Assembly: GCF_006517625.1 (NCBI RefSeq)
Contig: NZ_VHQI01000003.1
Span: forward strand, 62,001-126,000
Reading direction: 5' to 3'
Origin: Mixta tenebrionis
Lineage (GTDB): Bacteria; Pseudomonadota; Gammaproteobacteria; Enterobacterales; Enterobacteriaceae
Length of the DNA: 64,000 nt
Shown: positions 8,542-18,988 of the stretch, in pieces
Layout: each line of letters opens with the position of its first letter
Position numbering within the stretch: the first letter of the stretch is position 1
Notes under the pieces: generated by a model
Database searches by the model: none
Seen by the model: only the letters and a program-made list of their open reading frames with translations
Told to the model about the DNA's origin: nothing
Program-made: the position numbers and the translations under genes

Positions 8542-9952
8542 CCGTATCGCGGTGCCAGATGGTTCAAAAGCCAGCGCTGGCGGATTAGCGGTCGGCATCC
8601 TCGATGCGTTGAAAACGACAGGAGGATTATGGTTTGGCTGGAATGGCGATATCAGCGCCATCGAAGAAGAAGACAACGATGACCTTGATATCATCAAACA
8701 TGAAGGCATTACCTACGCCTCTTTTCCGCTGAATCAGAACGACTATGATCTTTACTACTGTCAGTTCTCCAACACGGTTATCTGGCCCGCCTTCCACTAC
8801 CGTCTCGATTTAGTTGAGTTCCAGCGTGAAGCCTGGGACGGCTACTGCAGCGTAAACGAACAGCTGGCGCAGCGTCTGCTGCCGCTGATTGAGCCTGACG
8901 ATATCCTGTGGATCCATGATTATCACCTGCTGCCGTTTGCCGCCGCGCTGCGTAAGCTGGGCGTGAAAAATCGTATCGGTTTCTTCCTGCATATTCCTTT
9001 CCCGACGCCGGAAATCTTTAACGCGCTGCCGCCGCATAACGAGCTGCTGGAAATGCTGTGCGATTACGATCTGCTTGGTTTCCAGACCGAAAACGATCGC
9101 CTGGCGTTCCTGGAAAGCATGGCGCTGCTGACGCCGCTGCAGGAGCAGGGCGAGAAGCGCCATCGCGCCTTCGGCCGTACTTTCGCTACCGAGGTTTATC
9201 CCATCGGCATCGAGCCGGACAGCATTAAAGAGATGGCGGAAGGTCCGCTGCCGCCGAAGATGGCGGCGATGAAGCGCGAGCTGGGCGATGCGAAAAATAT
9301 TATCGCCTGTGAGCGTCTTGACTACTCCAAGGGGCTGCCGGAACGTTTTCTGGCCTATGAGGCGCTGCTGGAGAACTACCCGCAGCACCGCGGTAAAATT
9401 CGTTATTCGCAGATAGCCCCGACGTCGCGCGGCGACGTGCAGGCCTATCAGGATAACCGTCATCAGCTGGAAACCGAGGCGGGGCGCATTAACGGTAAAT
9501 ATGGCACCCTCGGCTGGACGCCGCTCTATTATCTCAACCAGCATTTCGATCGTCGCCTGCTGATGAAAATTTTCCGCCTGACCGACGTGGCGCTGGTTAC
9601 GCCGCTGCGCGACGGCATGAACCTGGTGGCGAAAGAGTATGTCGCGGCGCAGAATCCGCAAGATCCTGGCGTGCTGGTGCTGTCGCGCTTTGCCGGCGCG
9701 GCGAACGAACTCACCTCCGCGCTGATCGTTAACCCTTACGATCGCGACGAGGTGGCGGCGGCGCTGGATCAGGCAATCACCATGCCGCTTGAGGAGCGCG
9801 TCTCCCGCTATAACGATATGATGGCGGTGCTGCGTAAAAATGATATTTCCCACTGGCGCGAAAGCTTTCTGAAAGACCTGCGCGCGATTACTCCGCGTAG
9901 TGAAGATCGTGCGGCTGGCGATAACGTGGCGACTTTGCCGCGTCGCGCCTGA
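8516..9952 (+). CDS. otsA: Trehalose-6-phosphate synthase OtsA
   Basis: 478-aa GT20 glycosyltransferase joining glucose from UDP-glucose to glucose-6-phosphate. Family signatures are visible: the N-terminal loop ([20 protein letters not shown]), [23 protein letters not shown] and the C-terminal [14 protein letters not shown], which contact the donor and acceptor. An RBS (TAAGGAG) lies inside otsB. Second gene of otsBA. Confidence 0.97.
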   Translation: MSRLVVVSNRIAVPDGSKASAGGLAVGILDALKTTGGLWFGWNGDISAIEEEDNDDLDIIKHEGITYASFPLNQNDYDLYYCQFSNTVIWPAFHYRLDLVEFQREAWDGYCSVNEQLAQRLLPLIEPDDILWIHDYHLLPFAAALRKLGVKNRIGFFLHIPFPTPEIFNALPPHNELLEMLCDYDLLGFQTENDRLAFLESMALLTPLQEQGEKRHRAFGRTFATEVYPIGIEPDSIKEMAEGPLPPKMAAMKRELGDAKNIIACERLDYSKGLPERFLAYEALLENYPQHRGKIRYSQIAPTSRGDVQAYQDNRHQLETEAGRINGKYGTLGWTPLYYLNQHFDRRLLMKIFRLTDVALVTPLRDGMNLVAKEYVAAQNPQDPGVLVLSRFAGAANELTSALIVNPYDRDEVAAALDQAITMPLEERVSRYNDMMAVLRKNDISHWRESFLKDLRAITPRSEDRAAGDNVATLPRRA

Positions 9953-9964
9953 TCCCTTTGCGCT

Positions 9965-9998
9965 CGCCTGTCGACAGGGAAGTCGACGGCGTTTTATT
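9965..9998 (+). terminator. Probable terminator of otsBA
   Basis: CGCC-T-GTCGAC / GTCGACGGCG hairpin with one bulge, followed by GTTTTATT, 12 bp after the otsA stop. Confidence 0.55.
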
Positions 9999-10735
9999 GT
10001 GCTGGCGCGCTTTAACGCGCTGACGTTATCCTGTCTGGTAGGTTCTCTGTTATTTCCCCTTTGCCTTGTCGCTTTTTTTCGCCATGCCGGCGAAGGTTGC
10101 GGAGGTCCGTCGCGCTGGCCTGCGTTAAATCATCGCCTGCGTGGTGCGTCGACCGCAGAATATACTGTGATTGCGCTGATTAATCCGGGTGAAATAAAAA
10201 ACGCCGCCTGATGCTATATGCGCATTTTTTGCGCAGTCGCTGTGCTTTCTAATAAAACTGCCGCGTAATTAATAAAGCATTGCGGCTCGCTGCCGATAAT
10301 TGTGGCGCACGCCTGTCGGGCGCAAAGAAAACATTCATATCTCTAATGTCACAGATAGTTACATCTGCTGATGCCCTTCATACACTGTCTCTTCACTGTT
10401 AACAAACCGTTGTCAAAACGCCGCAATTTTACCCGGAGGGCGCCGACAGCAGATTCCTCTTGCCCGGAAACTATTTTACTAAGTGATTAATATCGCAACG
10501 GCTTTGCTGTGTTCATTGCAGCAGGAAATGCTGTTTTTACAAAAATTGACAGATGTTAATTTCAGGTGAATGGCGGGTGACCGCGCACAGAACGGGTATC
10601 GCCTGAAAAGCGTACTTATGTGAATTTATTGTTTAATTTTAGATAAAAATTTAGCAAAAAATGGCTTTATTGGTTGCGTTGTGCACTATTCACAAGCGTT
10701 ACTGATGGATTTTTTAGCGTGATTTGCCTTAAAAG
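9999..10735. other. Gene-free region between otsA and the flhDC promoter
   Basis: No open frame here has an RBS or recognisable product. Sequence becomes AT-rich towards flhD. E. coli carries uspC and other genes between otsA and flhD; no trace of them is seen. It may hold additional upstream regulatory sites for flhDC, but I could not identify any by motif. Confidence 0.5.
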
Positions 10736-10751
10736 TGTGATGTGGATCACA
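10736..10751 (+). promoter_or_regulatory. CRP site of the flhDC promoter
   Basis: TGTGATGTGGATCACA is a perfect match to the TGTGA-N6-TCACA palindrome. Its centre lies 71.5 bp ahead of a putative start near 10815, the spacing known for the CRP site of E. coli flhDC. A -10-like TACATT is at 10803-10808. Confidence 0.85.
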
Positions 10752-10818
10752 TTTTATCTAAAATTTTACCTGTCGCTCGTTGTATGTGGAAATCAGAGGG
10801 GATACATTTGCACGGCTT

Positions 10819-10832
10819 TCAGAATAATCTTA
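10819..10832 (+). promoter_or_regulatory. RcsAB-like box in the flhDC leader
   Basis: TCAGAATAATCTTA matches the E. coli flhDC RcsAB box TAGGAAAAATCTTA at 11 of 14 positions. It sits at about +4 to +18 relative to the start inferred from the CRP site, again as in E. coli. Repression of motility by the Rcs envelope-stress system is the expected effect. Confidence 0.6.
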
Positions 10833-11060
10833 AAAAACTGTAAGCGAACGTCACGGAAGAGAATGAGAACTCAGGTAATAGCTGGTCATAATGACCTGAC
10901 TGTTATTGATTCAAAATCCTGGTAGGACGTAAAACCAGTGCGACAGACATTGGGCTTCGTTTCTGCCTTTTTTGCCATCTTTAGATTTACCAGCCAGCAA
11001 CCAAGCATGCGGTAGCCATTCCGCACAGTTAAAAGTAGTGTTAGTCAGGATGGAAAAAGA

Positions 11061-11408
11061 ATGGGCACATCCGAATTATTAAAACATATTTACGATATCA
11101 ATTTGTCATATTTGCTGCTTGCACAACGTTTAATTAACCAGGAAAAAGCTTCTGCAATGTTTCGCCTTGGTATTGATGAAGCTATGGCTGATACGCTTTC
11201 TCAGCTGACGCTGCCAGAGATGGTTAAACTGGCGGAAACTAATCAGCTGGTATGTCAGTTTCGTTTTAACGATCACAATATTATTAACCGCTTAACGCAG
11301 GACTCTCGTGTGGATGATTTACAGCAGATCCATACCGGGATTTTATTATCCAGCCGCTTATTACGCGATGCCGCCAGAGATGAAGCGCCGAAAAAGAGGG
11401 CGGTATAA
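11061..11408 (+). CDS. flhD: Flagellar master regulator subunit FlhD
   Basis: 115 aa. FlhD dimerises and joins FlhC in the FlhD4C2 activator of flagellar class 2 promoters. The sequence aligns along its length with enteric FlhD ([20 protein letters not shown] at the N-terminus, a variable C-terminal tail). The 5' leader is about 245 nt. The stop overlaps the flhC start (TAATG), giving translational coupling. Confidence 0.96.
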   Translation: MGTSELLKHIYDINLSYLLLAQRLINQEKASAMFRLGIDEAMADTLSQLTLPEMVKLAETNQLVCQFRFNDHNIINRLTQDSRVDDLQQIHTGILLSSRLLRDAARDEAPKKRAV

Positions 11409-11986
11409 TGAGCGAAAAAAGTATTGTTCAGGAGGCGCGCGATATTCAGCTGGCGATGGAGCTGATTACGCTTGGCGCGCGTTTACAAATGCTGGAAAGC
11501 GAAACTCAGCTTAGCCGTGGGCGCTTAATTAAATTATATAAAGAGCTGCGCGGCAGCCCGCCGCCGAAAGGCATGTTGCCGTTCTCTACCGACTGGTTTA
11601 TGACCTGGGAACAGAATATTCACGCCTCGATGTTCTGCAACGCCTGGCAGTTTCTGTTGAAAAGCAAGCTGACCAGCGGCGTGGATGCGGTGATTAAGGC
11701 CTATCGCCTCTATCTGGAACAGTGCCCTCAGTCAGATGACGGCCCGCTGCTGGGGCTGACCCGCGCCTGGACGCTGGTGCGCTTTGTGGAAAGCGGCATG
11801 CTGGAACTGGCCGACTGTAAATGCTGCCGCGGCAGCTTTATCAACCATGCGCACCAGCCGCCGGGCAGCTTCGCCTGTAGCCTGTGCCAGCCGCCATCAA
11901 GGGCGGTAAAAAGACGTAAACTTTCACCAGAGAGTGCCGATAACATTTCACAACTGCTGGATGAACAGGTTAAACGCGCCGTTTAA
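11408..11986 (+). CDS. flhC: Flagellar master regulator subunit FlhC
   Basis: 192 aa DNA-binding partner of FlhD. The zinc-binding cysteines are present as CKCC and CSLC near residues 137-160. The start overlaps the flhD stop. The last 70 bp of the coding sequence also carry a full sigma-28 promoter for the downstream motA operon, so this segment has two functions. Confidence 0.96.
   Translation: MSEKSIVQEARDIQLAMELITLGARLQMLESETQLSRGRLIKLYKELRGSPPPKGMLPFSTDWFMTWEQNIHASMFCNAWQFLLKSKLTSGVDAVIKAYRLYLEQCPQSDDGPLLGLTRAWTLVRFVESGMLELADCKCCRGSFINHAHQPPGSFACSLCQPPSRAVKRRKLSPESADNISQLLDEQVKRAV
11917..11943 (+). promoter_or_regulatory. Sigma-28 (FliA) promoter inside the flhC 3' end, driving motA-cheW
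   Basis: TAAACTTT-N11-GCCGATAA matches the FliA consensus TAAAGTTT-N11-GCCGATAA at 15 of 16 positions. It is the only such site ahead of motA. Confidence 0.88.
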
Positions 11987-12044
11987 GATTGTTCGCATTG
12001 TGGAATGACATCCAGCAGCGGTTTTTAACCGCTGCTTTTTTTTT
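11950..12044 (+). ncRNA. MotR-like sigma-28 sRNA upstream of motA
   Basis: From the FliA promoter in flhC a transcript would begin near 11950 and meet a strong terminator ending at 12044, giving about 95 nt. E. coli MotR is a sigma-28-dependent sRNA of this size, from the same place, and promotes flagellar synthesis. Position, promoter and length match; sequence homology was not tested. Read-through transcribes motAB-cheAW. Confidence 0.6.
12014..12044 (+). terminator. Strong terminator between flhC and motA
   Basis: AGCAGCGGTT-TTT-AACCGCTGCT is a perfect 10-bp stem followed by eight T. It ends flhDC transcripts and probably the MotR-like RNA. Confidence 0.9.
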
Positions 12045-12121
12045 GCCTCCACTTTGCTGAATAACGCCTGCGGCTCTCTGGCTTAACTTCCACCAACACG
12101 TTACTGACGTAAGGATTTATT

Positions 12122-13009
12122 GTGCTGGTAATTCTGGGTTATATCCTCGTGGTCGCTTCGGTGTTGGGCGGCTATATGATGGTCGGCGGGCACCTTGGGG
12201 CGCTTTATCAACCTTCTGAACTGTTGATTATCGGCGGGGCCGGCATTGGCGCTTTTGTCGTCGGTAATAACGGCAAATCCATTAAGGCGACGTTAAAAGC
12301 ATTTCCTCTACTGCTGCGCGGCTCAAAATACAATAAAGCCGTTTATATGGATTTGATGGCGCTGCTTTACCGGCTGATGGCGAAATCACGCCAGCAGGGA
12401 ATGATGTCGCTGGAACGCGATATTGAAAATCCAAAAGAGAGCGAAATTTTCGCCAATTACCCACGTATTCTTGCCGACAGTAAATTAGTTGATTTTATTA
12501 CCGACTACATGCGCCTGATGATCAGCGGCAATATGAACGCCTTTGAAATTGAAGCGCTGATGGATGAAGAGATTGAAACCTACGAGCATGAATGCGACGT
12601 ACCAGCGCAAAGTTTAGCCGCGGTGGGCGATTCGCTGCCGGCGTTCGGCATTGTGGCGGCGGTGATGGGCGTGGTGCATGCGCTGGCCTCGGCGGATCGG
12701 CCGGCGGCGGAGCTGGGCGCGCTGATCGCTCACGCCATGGTGGGCACCTTCCTCGGCATCCTGCTGGCCTACGGCTTTGTATCGCCGCTGGCGTCGGTGC
12801 TGCGCCAGAAGTGCGCGGAAACCACCAAGATGATGCAGTGCATCAAGGTCACGCTGCTTTCCAGCCTCAACGGCTATGCGCCGCAGATCGCCGTTGAGTT
12901 TGGCCGTAAAACGCTCTATTCCAGCGAACGTCCGTCGTTTACCGAGCTGGAAGAACATGTGCGCAACGCGAAGTCACCCGCGAAACAGACATCGGGCCAG
13001 GACGCATGA
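12122..13009 (+). CDS. motA: Flagellar stator protein MotA
   Basis: 295 aa, four membrane helices and a large cytoplasmic loop. With MotB it forms the proton channel that drives the motor. The rotor-contacting charges (Arg90, Glu98 in [12 protein letters not shown]) and the functional proline in GDSLPAFG are present. The start is GTG, with AAGGA upstream; alternative starts would cut the first helix. The end overlaps motB (ATGA). Confidence 0.96.
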   Translation: MLVILGYILVVASVLGGYMMVGGHLGALYQPSELLIIGGAGIGAFVVGNNGKSIKATLKAFPLLLRGSKYNKAVYMDLMALLYRLMAKSRQQGMMSLERDIENPKESEIFANYPRILADSKLVDFITDYMRLMISGNMNAFEIEALMDEEIETYEHECDVPAQSLAAVGDSLPAFGIVAAVMGVVHALASADRPAAELGALIAHAMVGTFLGILLAYGFVSPLASVLRQKCAETTKMMQCIKVTLLSSLNGYAPQIAVEFGRKTLYSSERPSFTELEEHVRNAKSPAKQTSGQDA

Positions 13010-14037
13010 AACACGACAATCACCCGATTGTGCTGGTGAAACGGCGCAAGCATAAAAAACATGAGGGTGGTCACGGCTCGTGGAAAATCGCCTACGCCGA
13101 TTTTATGACCGCGATGATGGCGTTTTTTCTGGTGATGTGGCTGATCTCCATCGCCAATCCGCAGCAGCTGGTAAAGATTGCGGAATATTTTCAGACGCCG
13201 CTAAAAGTAGCGATTACCGGCGGCCAGCGTAACAGCGACAGCAGCAGTCCGATTCCCGGCGGCGGCGACGATCCGACGCAAAAAATCGGCGAGGTGCAGA
13301 AACATGTCGATATGGATGCGGAAAAACGCAAGCTGGATGAAATTCGTCTTAACCGCCTGCGTGAACGGCTCGATCGGCTGATTGAATCAGATCCGCGCCT
13401 GAAAACGCTGCGGCCGCATCTGATTATTAACCTGGTGGAAGAGGGGCTGCGCATTCAGATTATCGACAGCCAGAACCGCCCGATGTTTAAAACCGGCAGC
13501 GCGCAGGTAGAGCCTTATATGCGCGATATCCTGCGCGCTATTGCGCCGATCCTGAACGATCTGCCGAATAAGATCAGCCTGGCGGGCCACACCGATGATT
13601 TTCAGTACGCGCTGGGCGATCGCGGCTACAGCAACTGGGAGCTGTCGGCGGATCGCGCCAATGCCTCACGTCGCGAGCTGGTCGCGGGCGGCCTTGACGG
13701 CAGCAAAATGCTGCGCGTGGTTGGCATGTCCGACACCATGCGGCTGAAAAACCGCGGCGGCGATGAGGCGGTTAACCGCCGCATCAGCCTGCTGGTGCTG
13801 AATCACGACACCCAGACGCAAATCGAAAAAGAAAATGCCGAAAGCGACGCGACGACGCTCAGCGATCCGCAGAGTATTAAACAAATTACCGCGCCGGCGC
13901 AGCCGACCGATGCGGCGATTAACCCAGATCATCAACCTTCACAGGCCGCGCCGGCCCGTCAGGAGCCGCCGGTTACCCCGGCGTCGACCGCTCCCGTCAG
14001 CCCGCCGCAGCCTGATCGCGACTCACAGCAGAGGTGA
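13006..14037 (+). CDS. motB: Flagellar stator protein MotB
   Basis: 343 aa. One N-terminal membrane helix carries the proton-binding Asp32 ([13 protein letters not shown]). A plug/linker and a periplasmic OmpA-like peptidoglycan-binding domain (about 150-270, with [10 protein letters not shown]) follow. The Pro/Ala-rich C-terminal tail is longer than in E. coli (308 aa). Overlaps motA by 4 bp. Confidence 0.96.
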   Translation: MKHDNHPIVLVKRRKHKKHEGGHGSWKIAYADFMTAMMAFFLVMWLISIANPQQLVKIAEYFQTPLKVAITGGQRNSDSSSPIPGGGDDPTQKIGEVQKHVDMDAEKRKLDEIRLNRLRERLDRLIESDPRLKTLRPHLIINLVEEGLRIQIIDSQNRPMFKTGSAQVEPYMRDILRAIAPILNDLPNKISLAGHTDDFQYALGDRGYSNWELSADRANASRRELVAGGLDGSKMLRVVGMSDTMRLKNRGGDEAVNRRISLLVLNHDTQTQIEKENAESDATTLSDPQSIKQITAPAQPTDAAINPDHQPSQAAPARQEPPVTPASTAPVSPPQPDRDSQQR

Positions 14038-14042
14038 TAACC

Positions 14043-16037
14043 GTGAGCATGGATATCAGCGATTTTTACCAGACGTTTTTCGATGAAGCTGACGAGCTGT
14101 TGGCCGATATGGAGCAGCACCTGCTTGGCTTAGACCCGCAGGAGCCTGATTCAGAACAGCTTAACGCCATTTTCCGTGCAGCCCATTCGATTAAAGGCGG
14201 AGCCGGCACCTTCGGTTTTGCGGTTTTGCAGGAAACCACGCATATCCTGGAAAACATTCTGGACGGTGCGCGCCGGGGCGAGATGCAGCTCAGCACTGAC
14301 ATTATCAACCTGTTTTTGGAAACCAAAGATATTATGCAGGAACAGCTCGATGCCTATAAGGCGGGACAGGAGCCGGACGCCGACAGTTTTAAATATATCT
14401 GTGAAGCGCTGCGCCAGCTGGCGCTGGAGGCGAAGGGCGAAATCATCGCGCCGGCAAGAAAAATTGATGTTGCTCCGGCTGTCGCTGAAGCGCCCGCCGC
14501 CGCTGGCCTGCGCCTGAAGCTGAGCAGCCTGAAGCCGAACGAAGTCGGCCTGCTGCTGGAAGAGCTGGGCAACCTCGGCAGCGTCAGCAACGTGATCAAA
14601 GGGGAAAACAGCCTCGAAGCGACGCTCGATTCCTCGGTGGGCAAAGACGATCTGGTGGCGGTGCTCTGCTTTGTGATTGAGGAATCACAGATTAGCTTCC
14701 CGCCGGATGCGGCCAGCGCGCCGCTCGCCGCATCAGCGCCGCCGCCGGCTACCATGGCCGAAGCGGAAATCGCCGCCGCGCCGGCGGCGATCGGTGAATT
14801 AGCGCCGGCGGCGAAGCGCGAACCGAAGAAAGCGGCTCCGGCGAAAACCAGCGAGTCCAGCAGTATCCGCGTGGCGGTGGAGAAGGTCGATCAGTTGATT
14901 AACCTGGTGGGCGAGCTGGTGATTACCCAGTCGATGCTGGCGCAGCGATCCGGCGCGCTCGATCCGGTGGCCCACGGCGATCTGCTGAACAGCATGGGCC
15001 AGCTGGAGCGCAACGCGCGCGACCTGCAGGAATCGGTGATGTCGATTCGTATGATGCCGATGGAGTACGTTTTCAGCCGCTTCCCGCGTCTGGTACGCGA
15101 TCTGGCCAGCAAGCTGGGTAAAGAGGTGGAGCTGACGCTGCTCGGCAGCTCTACCGAACTGGATAAAAGCCTGATTGAGCGCATTATCGATCCGCTAACT
15201 CATCTGGTGCGCAACAGCCTCGATCACGGCATTGAATCGCCGGAAAAACGCCTCGCCGCCGGCAAAAGCGCGGTGGGCAACCTGACGCTCTCCGCCGAGC
15301 ATCAGGGCGGCAATATCTGTATCGAAGTTATCGATGACGGCGCCGGCCTGAACCGCGAACGTATTCTGGCGAAGGCGATCTCTTCCGGTCTGCCGGTCAG
15401 CGAGACGATGAGCGACGAAGAGGTGGGGATGCTGATCTTCGCCCCCGGCTTCTCCACCGCCGAGCAGGTGACCGATGTTTCCGGGCGCGGCGTCGGCATG
15501 GACGTGGTGAAACGTAACATTCAGGAGATGGGCGGACATGTAGAGATCGCCTCGAAACAGGACAAAGGCACCACTATTCGTATCCTGCTGCCGCTGACGC
15601 TGGCGATCCTTGACGGCATGTCGGTGCGGGTAGCGGATGAGGTCTTTATTCTGCCGCTGAATGCGGTGATGGAATCGCTCCAGCCGCGCGCGGAAGAGCT
15701 GAAGCCGCTGGCGGGCGGCGAACGCGTGCTTGAGGTGCGCGGCGAATATCTGCCGCTGGTGGAGCTGTGGAATGTCTTTGACGTACAGGGCGCGAAAACC
15801 GAAGCGACGCAGGGCATCGTGGTGATACTGCAAAGCGCCGGCAAACGCTATGCGCTGCTGGTCGATCAGCTGATTGGTCAGCACCAGGTGGTGGTGAAGA
15901 ACCTGGAGAGCAACTATCGCAAGGTGCCGGGCATTTCCGCCGCCACCATCCTCGGCGATGGCAGCGTGGCGTTGATTGTCGATGTTTCGGCGCTGCAATC
16001 ATTGAACCGTGAGAAGCGCGTGGCCGGCGCCGCGTGA
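14043..16037 (+). CDS. cheA: Chemotaxis histidine kinase CheA
   Basis: 664 aa. Domains in order: HPt with phospho-accepting His48 (AAHSIKGG), CheY/CheB-binding P2 (about 155-235), dimerisation P3, HATPase P4 (NSLDHGIE, DDGAGL, GRGVGMDV) and CheW-like P5. I use the GTG at 14043, as in E. coli, with AGAGGTGA upstream; a GTG at 14034 would overlap motB. Met98 (DIMQEQ) is the position where E. coli starts the short form CheA-S. The Pro/Ala linker after P2 is expanded. Confidence 0.96.
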   Translation: MSMDISDFYQTFFDEADELLADMEQHLLGLDPQEPDSEQLNAIFRAAHSIKGGAGTFGFAVLQETTHILENILDGARRGEMQLSTDIINLFLETKDIMQEQLDAYKAGQEPDADSFKYICEALRQLALEAKGEIIAPARKIDVAPAVAEAPAAAGLRLKLSSLKPNEVGLLLEELGNLGSVSNVIKGENSLEATLDSSVGKDDLVAVLCFVIEESQISFPPDAASAPLAASAPPPATMAEAEIAAAPAAIGELAPAAKREPKKAAPAKTSESSSIRVAVEKVDQLINLVGELVITQSMLAQRSGALDPVAHGDLLNSMGQLERNARDLQESVMSIRMMPMEYVFSRFPRLVRDLASKLGKEVELTLLGSSTELDKSLIERIIDPLTHLVRNSLDHGIESPEKRLAAGKSAVGNLTLSAEHQGGNICIEVIDDGAGLNRERILAKAISSGLPVSETMSDEEVGMLIFAPGFSTAEQVTDVSGRGVGMDVVKRNIQEMGGHVEIASKQDKGTTIRILLPLTLAILDGMSVRVADEVFILPLNAVMESLQPRAEELKPLAGGERVLEVRGEYLPLVELWNVFDVQGAKTEATQGIVVILQSAGKRYALLVDQLIGQHQVVVKNLESNYRKVPGISAATILGDGSVALIVDVSALQSLNREKRVAGAA

Positions 16038-16061
16038 TCGCAACCAAGTAAGGGCAAAGCT

Positions 16062-16559
16062 ATGACTGGAATGGCAAATGTAACGAAGCTGGCCGGGGAA
16101 ACCGTCGGTCAGGAATTTCTGGTATTCACCCTCGGCGATGAAGAGTATGGCATCGACATTCTGAAGGTGCAGGAGATCCGCGGTTATGACCAGGTCACCC
16201 GCATCGCCAATACCCCTGCTTTTATCAAAGGGGTTACCAATCTGCGCGGCGTGATCGTGCCGATTATCGATCTGCGCATTAAGTTTGCGCAGCCGGGCGT
16301 GGCGTATAACGACAATACGGTGGTGATCGTGCTCAATCTGGTGCAGCGCGTGGTCGGCATTGTGGTTGATGGCGTCTCTGACGTGCTGTCGCTGACCGCC
16401 GATCAGATTCGTCCCTCGCCGGAGTTCGCCGTCACCATGTCTACCGAATACCTGACCGGTCTGGGAGCGCTGGGCGAGCGCATGCTGATTCTGGTAGATA
16501 TCGAGAAACTGCTGAGCAGCGAAGAGATGGCGTTGATGGACACGTTGCGCAGCGCCTGA
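16062..16559 (+). CDS. cheW: Chemotaxis coupling protein CheW
   Basis: 165 aa, SH3-like adaptor linking receptors to CheA. The sequence aligns along its whole length with E. coli CheW ([45 protein letters not shown]). Last gene of the motA-cheW operon. Confidence 0.97.
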   Translation: MTGMANVTKLAGETVGQEFLVFTLGDEEYGIDILKVQEIRGYDQVTRIANTPAFIKGVTNLRGVIVPIIDLRIKFAQPGVAYNDNTVVIVLNLVQRVVGIVVDGVSDVLSLTADQIRPSPEFAVTMSTEYLTGLGALGERMLILVDIEKLLSSEEMALMDTLRSA

Positions 16560-16605
16560 CGGCAGGTAGTAAAGTCGGTTGATTATAACGGCGTGACAAA
16601 ATAAA

Positions 16606-16632
16606 AAAAGGGCGGTATAATGTAGCCCTTTT
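16606..16632 (+). terminator. Terminator after cheW
   Basis: AAAAGGGC / GCCCTTTT, an 8-bp stem with an 11-nt loop, about 50 bp after the cheW stop. It is A-rich on one side and T-rich on the other. Confidence 0.65.
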
Positions 16633-17155
16633 ACTATATAATTCAGAAAAATCTCACCAGGGGCGTGTTGATAACAAGATGTTTTTTTAGTACAGCTTGC
16701 GATAAATAAAGCTTTTACCGTTAGTCAGACGTCAGATTTAAACAGCAGGAAAAAATTCATGTTAAAGGATATTAACATTCATAACACATCACGGCTGTTT
16801 TACAGAGTGTACGCCAAACATATAAAAGAAACGATTTATTATCGCTTATTGCGCGATTACCATTTATATCGTTTGCTTTTGCCATATCTACCGTTAATTA
16901 AAAACCACCAGACTTATTTTTATCCACAACAACATAGCTATTCGTTTTAATAATATCAGAAACGGCTTCTTTTTAAGAAATAACCAGAAGCCAAGCTCTC
17001 TGTCAGGTTGTTTTTTATTGCTGTAGAACTGTCTGACAAAAGCCGCCGAGAAGGCGCTATAGGGCTGCGGAACGGGGTGAAGCCACCGCGCCGGCTGCTG
17101 CGCGCTGTTAACGCCCAGGCTCCGCGCCGTATGCGATCAACCATAAGGGACTTAT
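16633..17155. other. AT-rich gap between cheW and the first chemoreceptor
   Basis: About 520 bp, much richer in A and T than the flanks. It holds one small open frame (16759-16950). I found no convincing sigma-28 promoter for the receptor: the best -10 (GCCGAGAA near 17044) has no -35 at the correct spacing. Confidence 0.5.
16759..16950 (+). CDS. Possible small protein of 63 aa, unknown
   Basis: The ATG has CAGGA about ten bases upstream. The product is rich in Tyr, His, Leu and Ile, ends in HSYSF, and has no signal peptide and no recognised domain. Base composition is AT-rich, unlike neighbours, so it could be transferred DNA or a chance frame. Confidence 0.25.
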   Translation: MLKDINIHNTSRLFYRVYAKHIKETIYYRLLRDYHLYRLLLPYLPLIKNHQTYFYPQQHSYSF

Positions 17156-18829
17156 ATGTTTAAAAATATAAAGATTGTGACAGTTATGTTTTTGATACTG
17201 GCACTGTTCGGCGTTATGCAAATGATCACCAACGGATTCTATTTCAAATCCGTCAGGGAAAATCAGACTAACGTCAAAATCGAGGAACGGTACAGTTTGC
17301 GCCGGACTCATTTACATAATCTCTGGGCTTATTTACTGCAGGCGCGTAGTTCACTGAACCGCGCTGCATTGCGTATTAATATGCATTCCGAGATGCGTAA
17401 TATGGATGCGCAGACGGAAGAGCTGCTGGCGCTGGCGGGTAAACAGCTGGCAAGCGCCGAGGAAAAATATGCTGAGTTCCAGCAGGTTCATCAGCAGCTG
17501 AATCATCTGGATCATGAAAATCTCGATAGCAAAACGCTGGTTGATACTTATCAGGAGTTATATCAAAAGTTACAGGAGCTGAAATCGCTACTTACCCAGC
17601 GCGATATACAGGGCGCACTCGCCCAGCCGACGCAGCACTATCAGGACCGCTTTGAAAAGGCCTACGATCTGTGGATTAAAACCAACCGCGATCAGTCACA
17701 GGAGAACAGCAGCGAAAGCGAACATAATTATTCTGTGTCGTTAATGCTGGCGGGGCTGATGATGGTGCTGATCGTGATTGCCCTGGCGGCGATGTGGGTG
17801 GTGCTGCAGCGTATCCTGCTGCGTCCGCTGGATCGCGTTATTGCGCATATTAAGCGCATTACCGAAGGCGATCTGACGGCAAAAATTGAAGTGACCACTC
17901 ATAACGAAATGGGCCAGCTGGCGGAAAGCCTGCGCGATATGCAGCGCTCGCTGGCGACAACCGTGCGCGACGTGCGCAGCGGCGCGGATATTATCTATAC
18001 CAGCGCCAGCAAAATCTCTCTTGATAGCGGCGATCTCGCGTCGAGAACCGAACAGCAGGCCGCCTCGCTGGAGCAGACCGCCGCCAGCATGGAAGAGCTG
18101 ACCGCCACCGTGAAGCAGAATGCCGATAACGCGCGTCAGGCGTCGCAGCTGGCGCTGAGCGCCTCGGAAACCGCGCAGCGCGGCGGCAAGGTGGTGGACG
18201 GCGTGGTGAAAACCATGAGTGAAATTGCCGACAGCTCGAAGAAAATCGCCGATATTATCAGCGTGATTGACGGCATCGCCTTCCAGACCAATATCCTGGC
18301 GCTGAACGCGGCGGTGGAAGCGGCGCGCGCCGGCGAGCAGGGGCGCGGCTTTGCGGTAGTGGCGGGCGAAGTACGTAGCCTGGCGCAGCGCAGCGCCCAG
18401 GCGGCGAAAGAGATTAAAGATCTGATCGTTGATTCGGTAAGCTGCGTCGATACCGGCGCGGAGCTGGTGGAGAGCGCCGGTGAAACCATGAGCGAGATCG
18501 TCAGCGCCGTTAATCGCGTTACCGATATTATGGGCGAGATTGCTGCCGCTTCGGATGAACAGAGCCGCGGTATTGAACAGGTGGGTCAGGCGGTTACGGA
18601 AATGGATGGCGTCACGCAGCAGAACGCCTCGCTGGTAGAAGCTTCCGCCGCCGCCGCCGCCGCGCTGGAAGAGCAGGCCAGCCGTCTGGGCAAGGCCGTT
18701 GCCGTGTTTACGCTGCCGGGCGGTGAAAACAGCATCGAGCGCTCAGGCACACCGGCGCTGACCCTGAAACCGGGCACGGTGAAGGAAAAAAACACCGCGA
18801 CCGCTGAGGATGACTGGGTCACCTTCTAA
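17156..18829 (+). CDS. Methyl-accepting chemotaxis protein (Tsr/Tar-like)
   Basis: 557 aa receptor. It has an N-terminal membrane helix (about 6-30), a periplasmic four-helix ligand domain (about 31-190), a second helix (about 193-217), HAMP, and the long cytoplasmic hairpin with the conserved tip ([20 protein letters not shown]). The ligand domain keeps arginines at the amino-acid binding helix ([12 protein letters not shown]), so an amino acid or related ligand is possible. The C-terminus is DDWVTF, a degenerate form of the NWETF tether for CheR/CheB. No clear FliA promoter is seen. Confidence 0.93.
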   Translation: MFKNIKIVTVMFLILALFGVMQMITNGFYFKSVRENQTNVKIEERYSLRRTHLHNLWAYLLQARSSLNRAALRINMHSEMRNMDAQTEELLALAGKQLASAEEKYAEFQQVHQQLNHLDHENLDSKTLVDTYQELYQKLQELKSLLTQRDIQGALAQPTQHYQDRFEKAYDLWIKTNRDQSQENSSESEHNYSVSLMLAGLMMVLIVIALAAMWVVLQRILLRPLDRVIAHIKRITEGDLTAKIEVTTHNEMGQLAESLRDMQRSLATTVRDVRSGADIIYTSASKISLDSGDLASRTEQQAASLEQTAASMEELTATVKQNADNARQASQLALSASETAQRGGKVVDGVVKTMSEIADSSKKIADIISVIDGIAFQTNILALNAAVEAARAGEQGRGFAVVAGEVRSLAQRSAQAAKEIKDLIVDSVSCVDTGAELVESAGETMSEIVSAVNRVTDIMGEIAAASDEQSRGIEQVGQAVTEMDGVTQQNASLVEASAAAAAALEEQASRLGKAVAVFTLPGGENSIERSGTPALTLKPGTVKEKNTATAEDDWVTF

Positions 18830-18855
18830 TCTCCGTCGTTATTTTCTCCCCTCTG

Positions 18856-18912
18856 ATGCCGTCGCCCGACGGCATTTTTTTACGCCGTCACTGCGCCCGA
18901 CGGCGTTTTTTT
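18856..18912 (+). terminator. Two tandem terminators between the two chemoreceptor genes
   Basis: First: ATGCCGTCG / CGACGGCAT followed by seven T (18856-18881). Second: ACGCCGTC / GACGGCGT followed by T (18882-18912). The second receptor is therefore expected to rely on its own promoter. Confidence 0.85.
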
Positions 18913-18923
18913 CCCGGCGGCGA

Positions 18924-18950
18924 TAAACGTTGCCGCATCGTTGCCGATAA
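18924..18950 (+). promoter_or_regulatory. Sigma-28 promoter of the second chemoreceptor operon
   Basis: TAAACGTT-N11-GCCGATAA, with exact FliA spacing and a perfect -10. It probably drives the receptor and cheRBYZ. Confidence 0.88.
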
Positions 18951-18988
18951 CCTGCTGGTAGTTCATTTTCTCAATACCAGGGGTAAGT

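Noticed and set aside
10674-10925. 83-codon frame upstream of flhD
   Set aside because: Overlaps the CRP site, promoter and RcsAB box; no RBS.
17020-17060. Sigma-28 promoter for the first chemoreceptor (GCCGAGAA)
   Set aside because: The only upstream TAGAACTG is at 13 bp rather than 11 and matches poorly.
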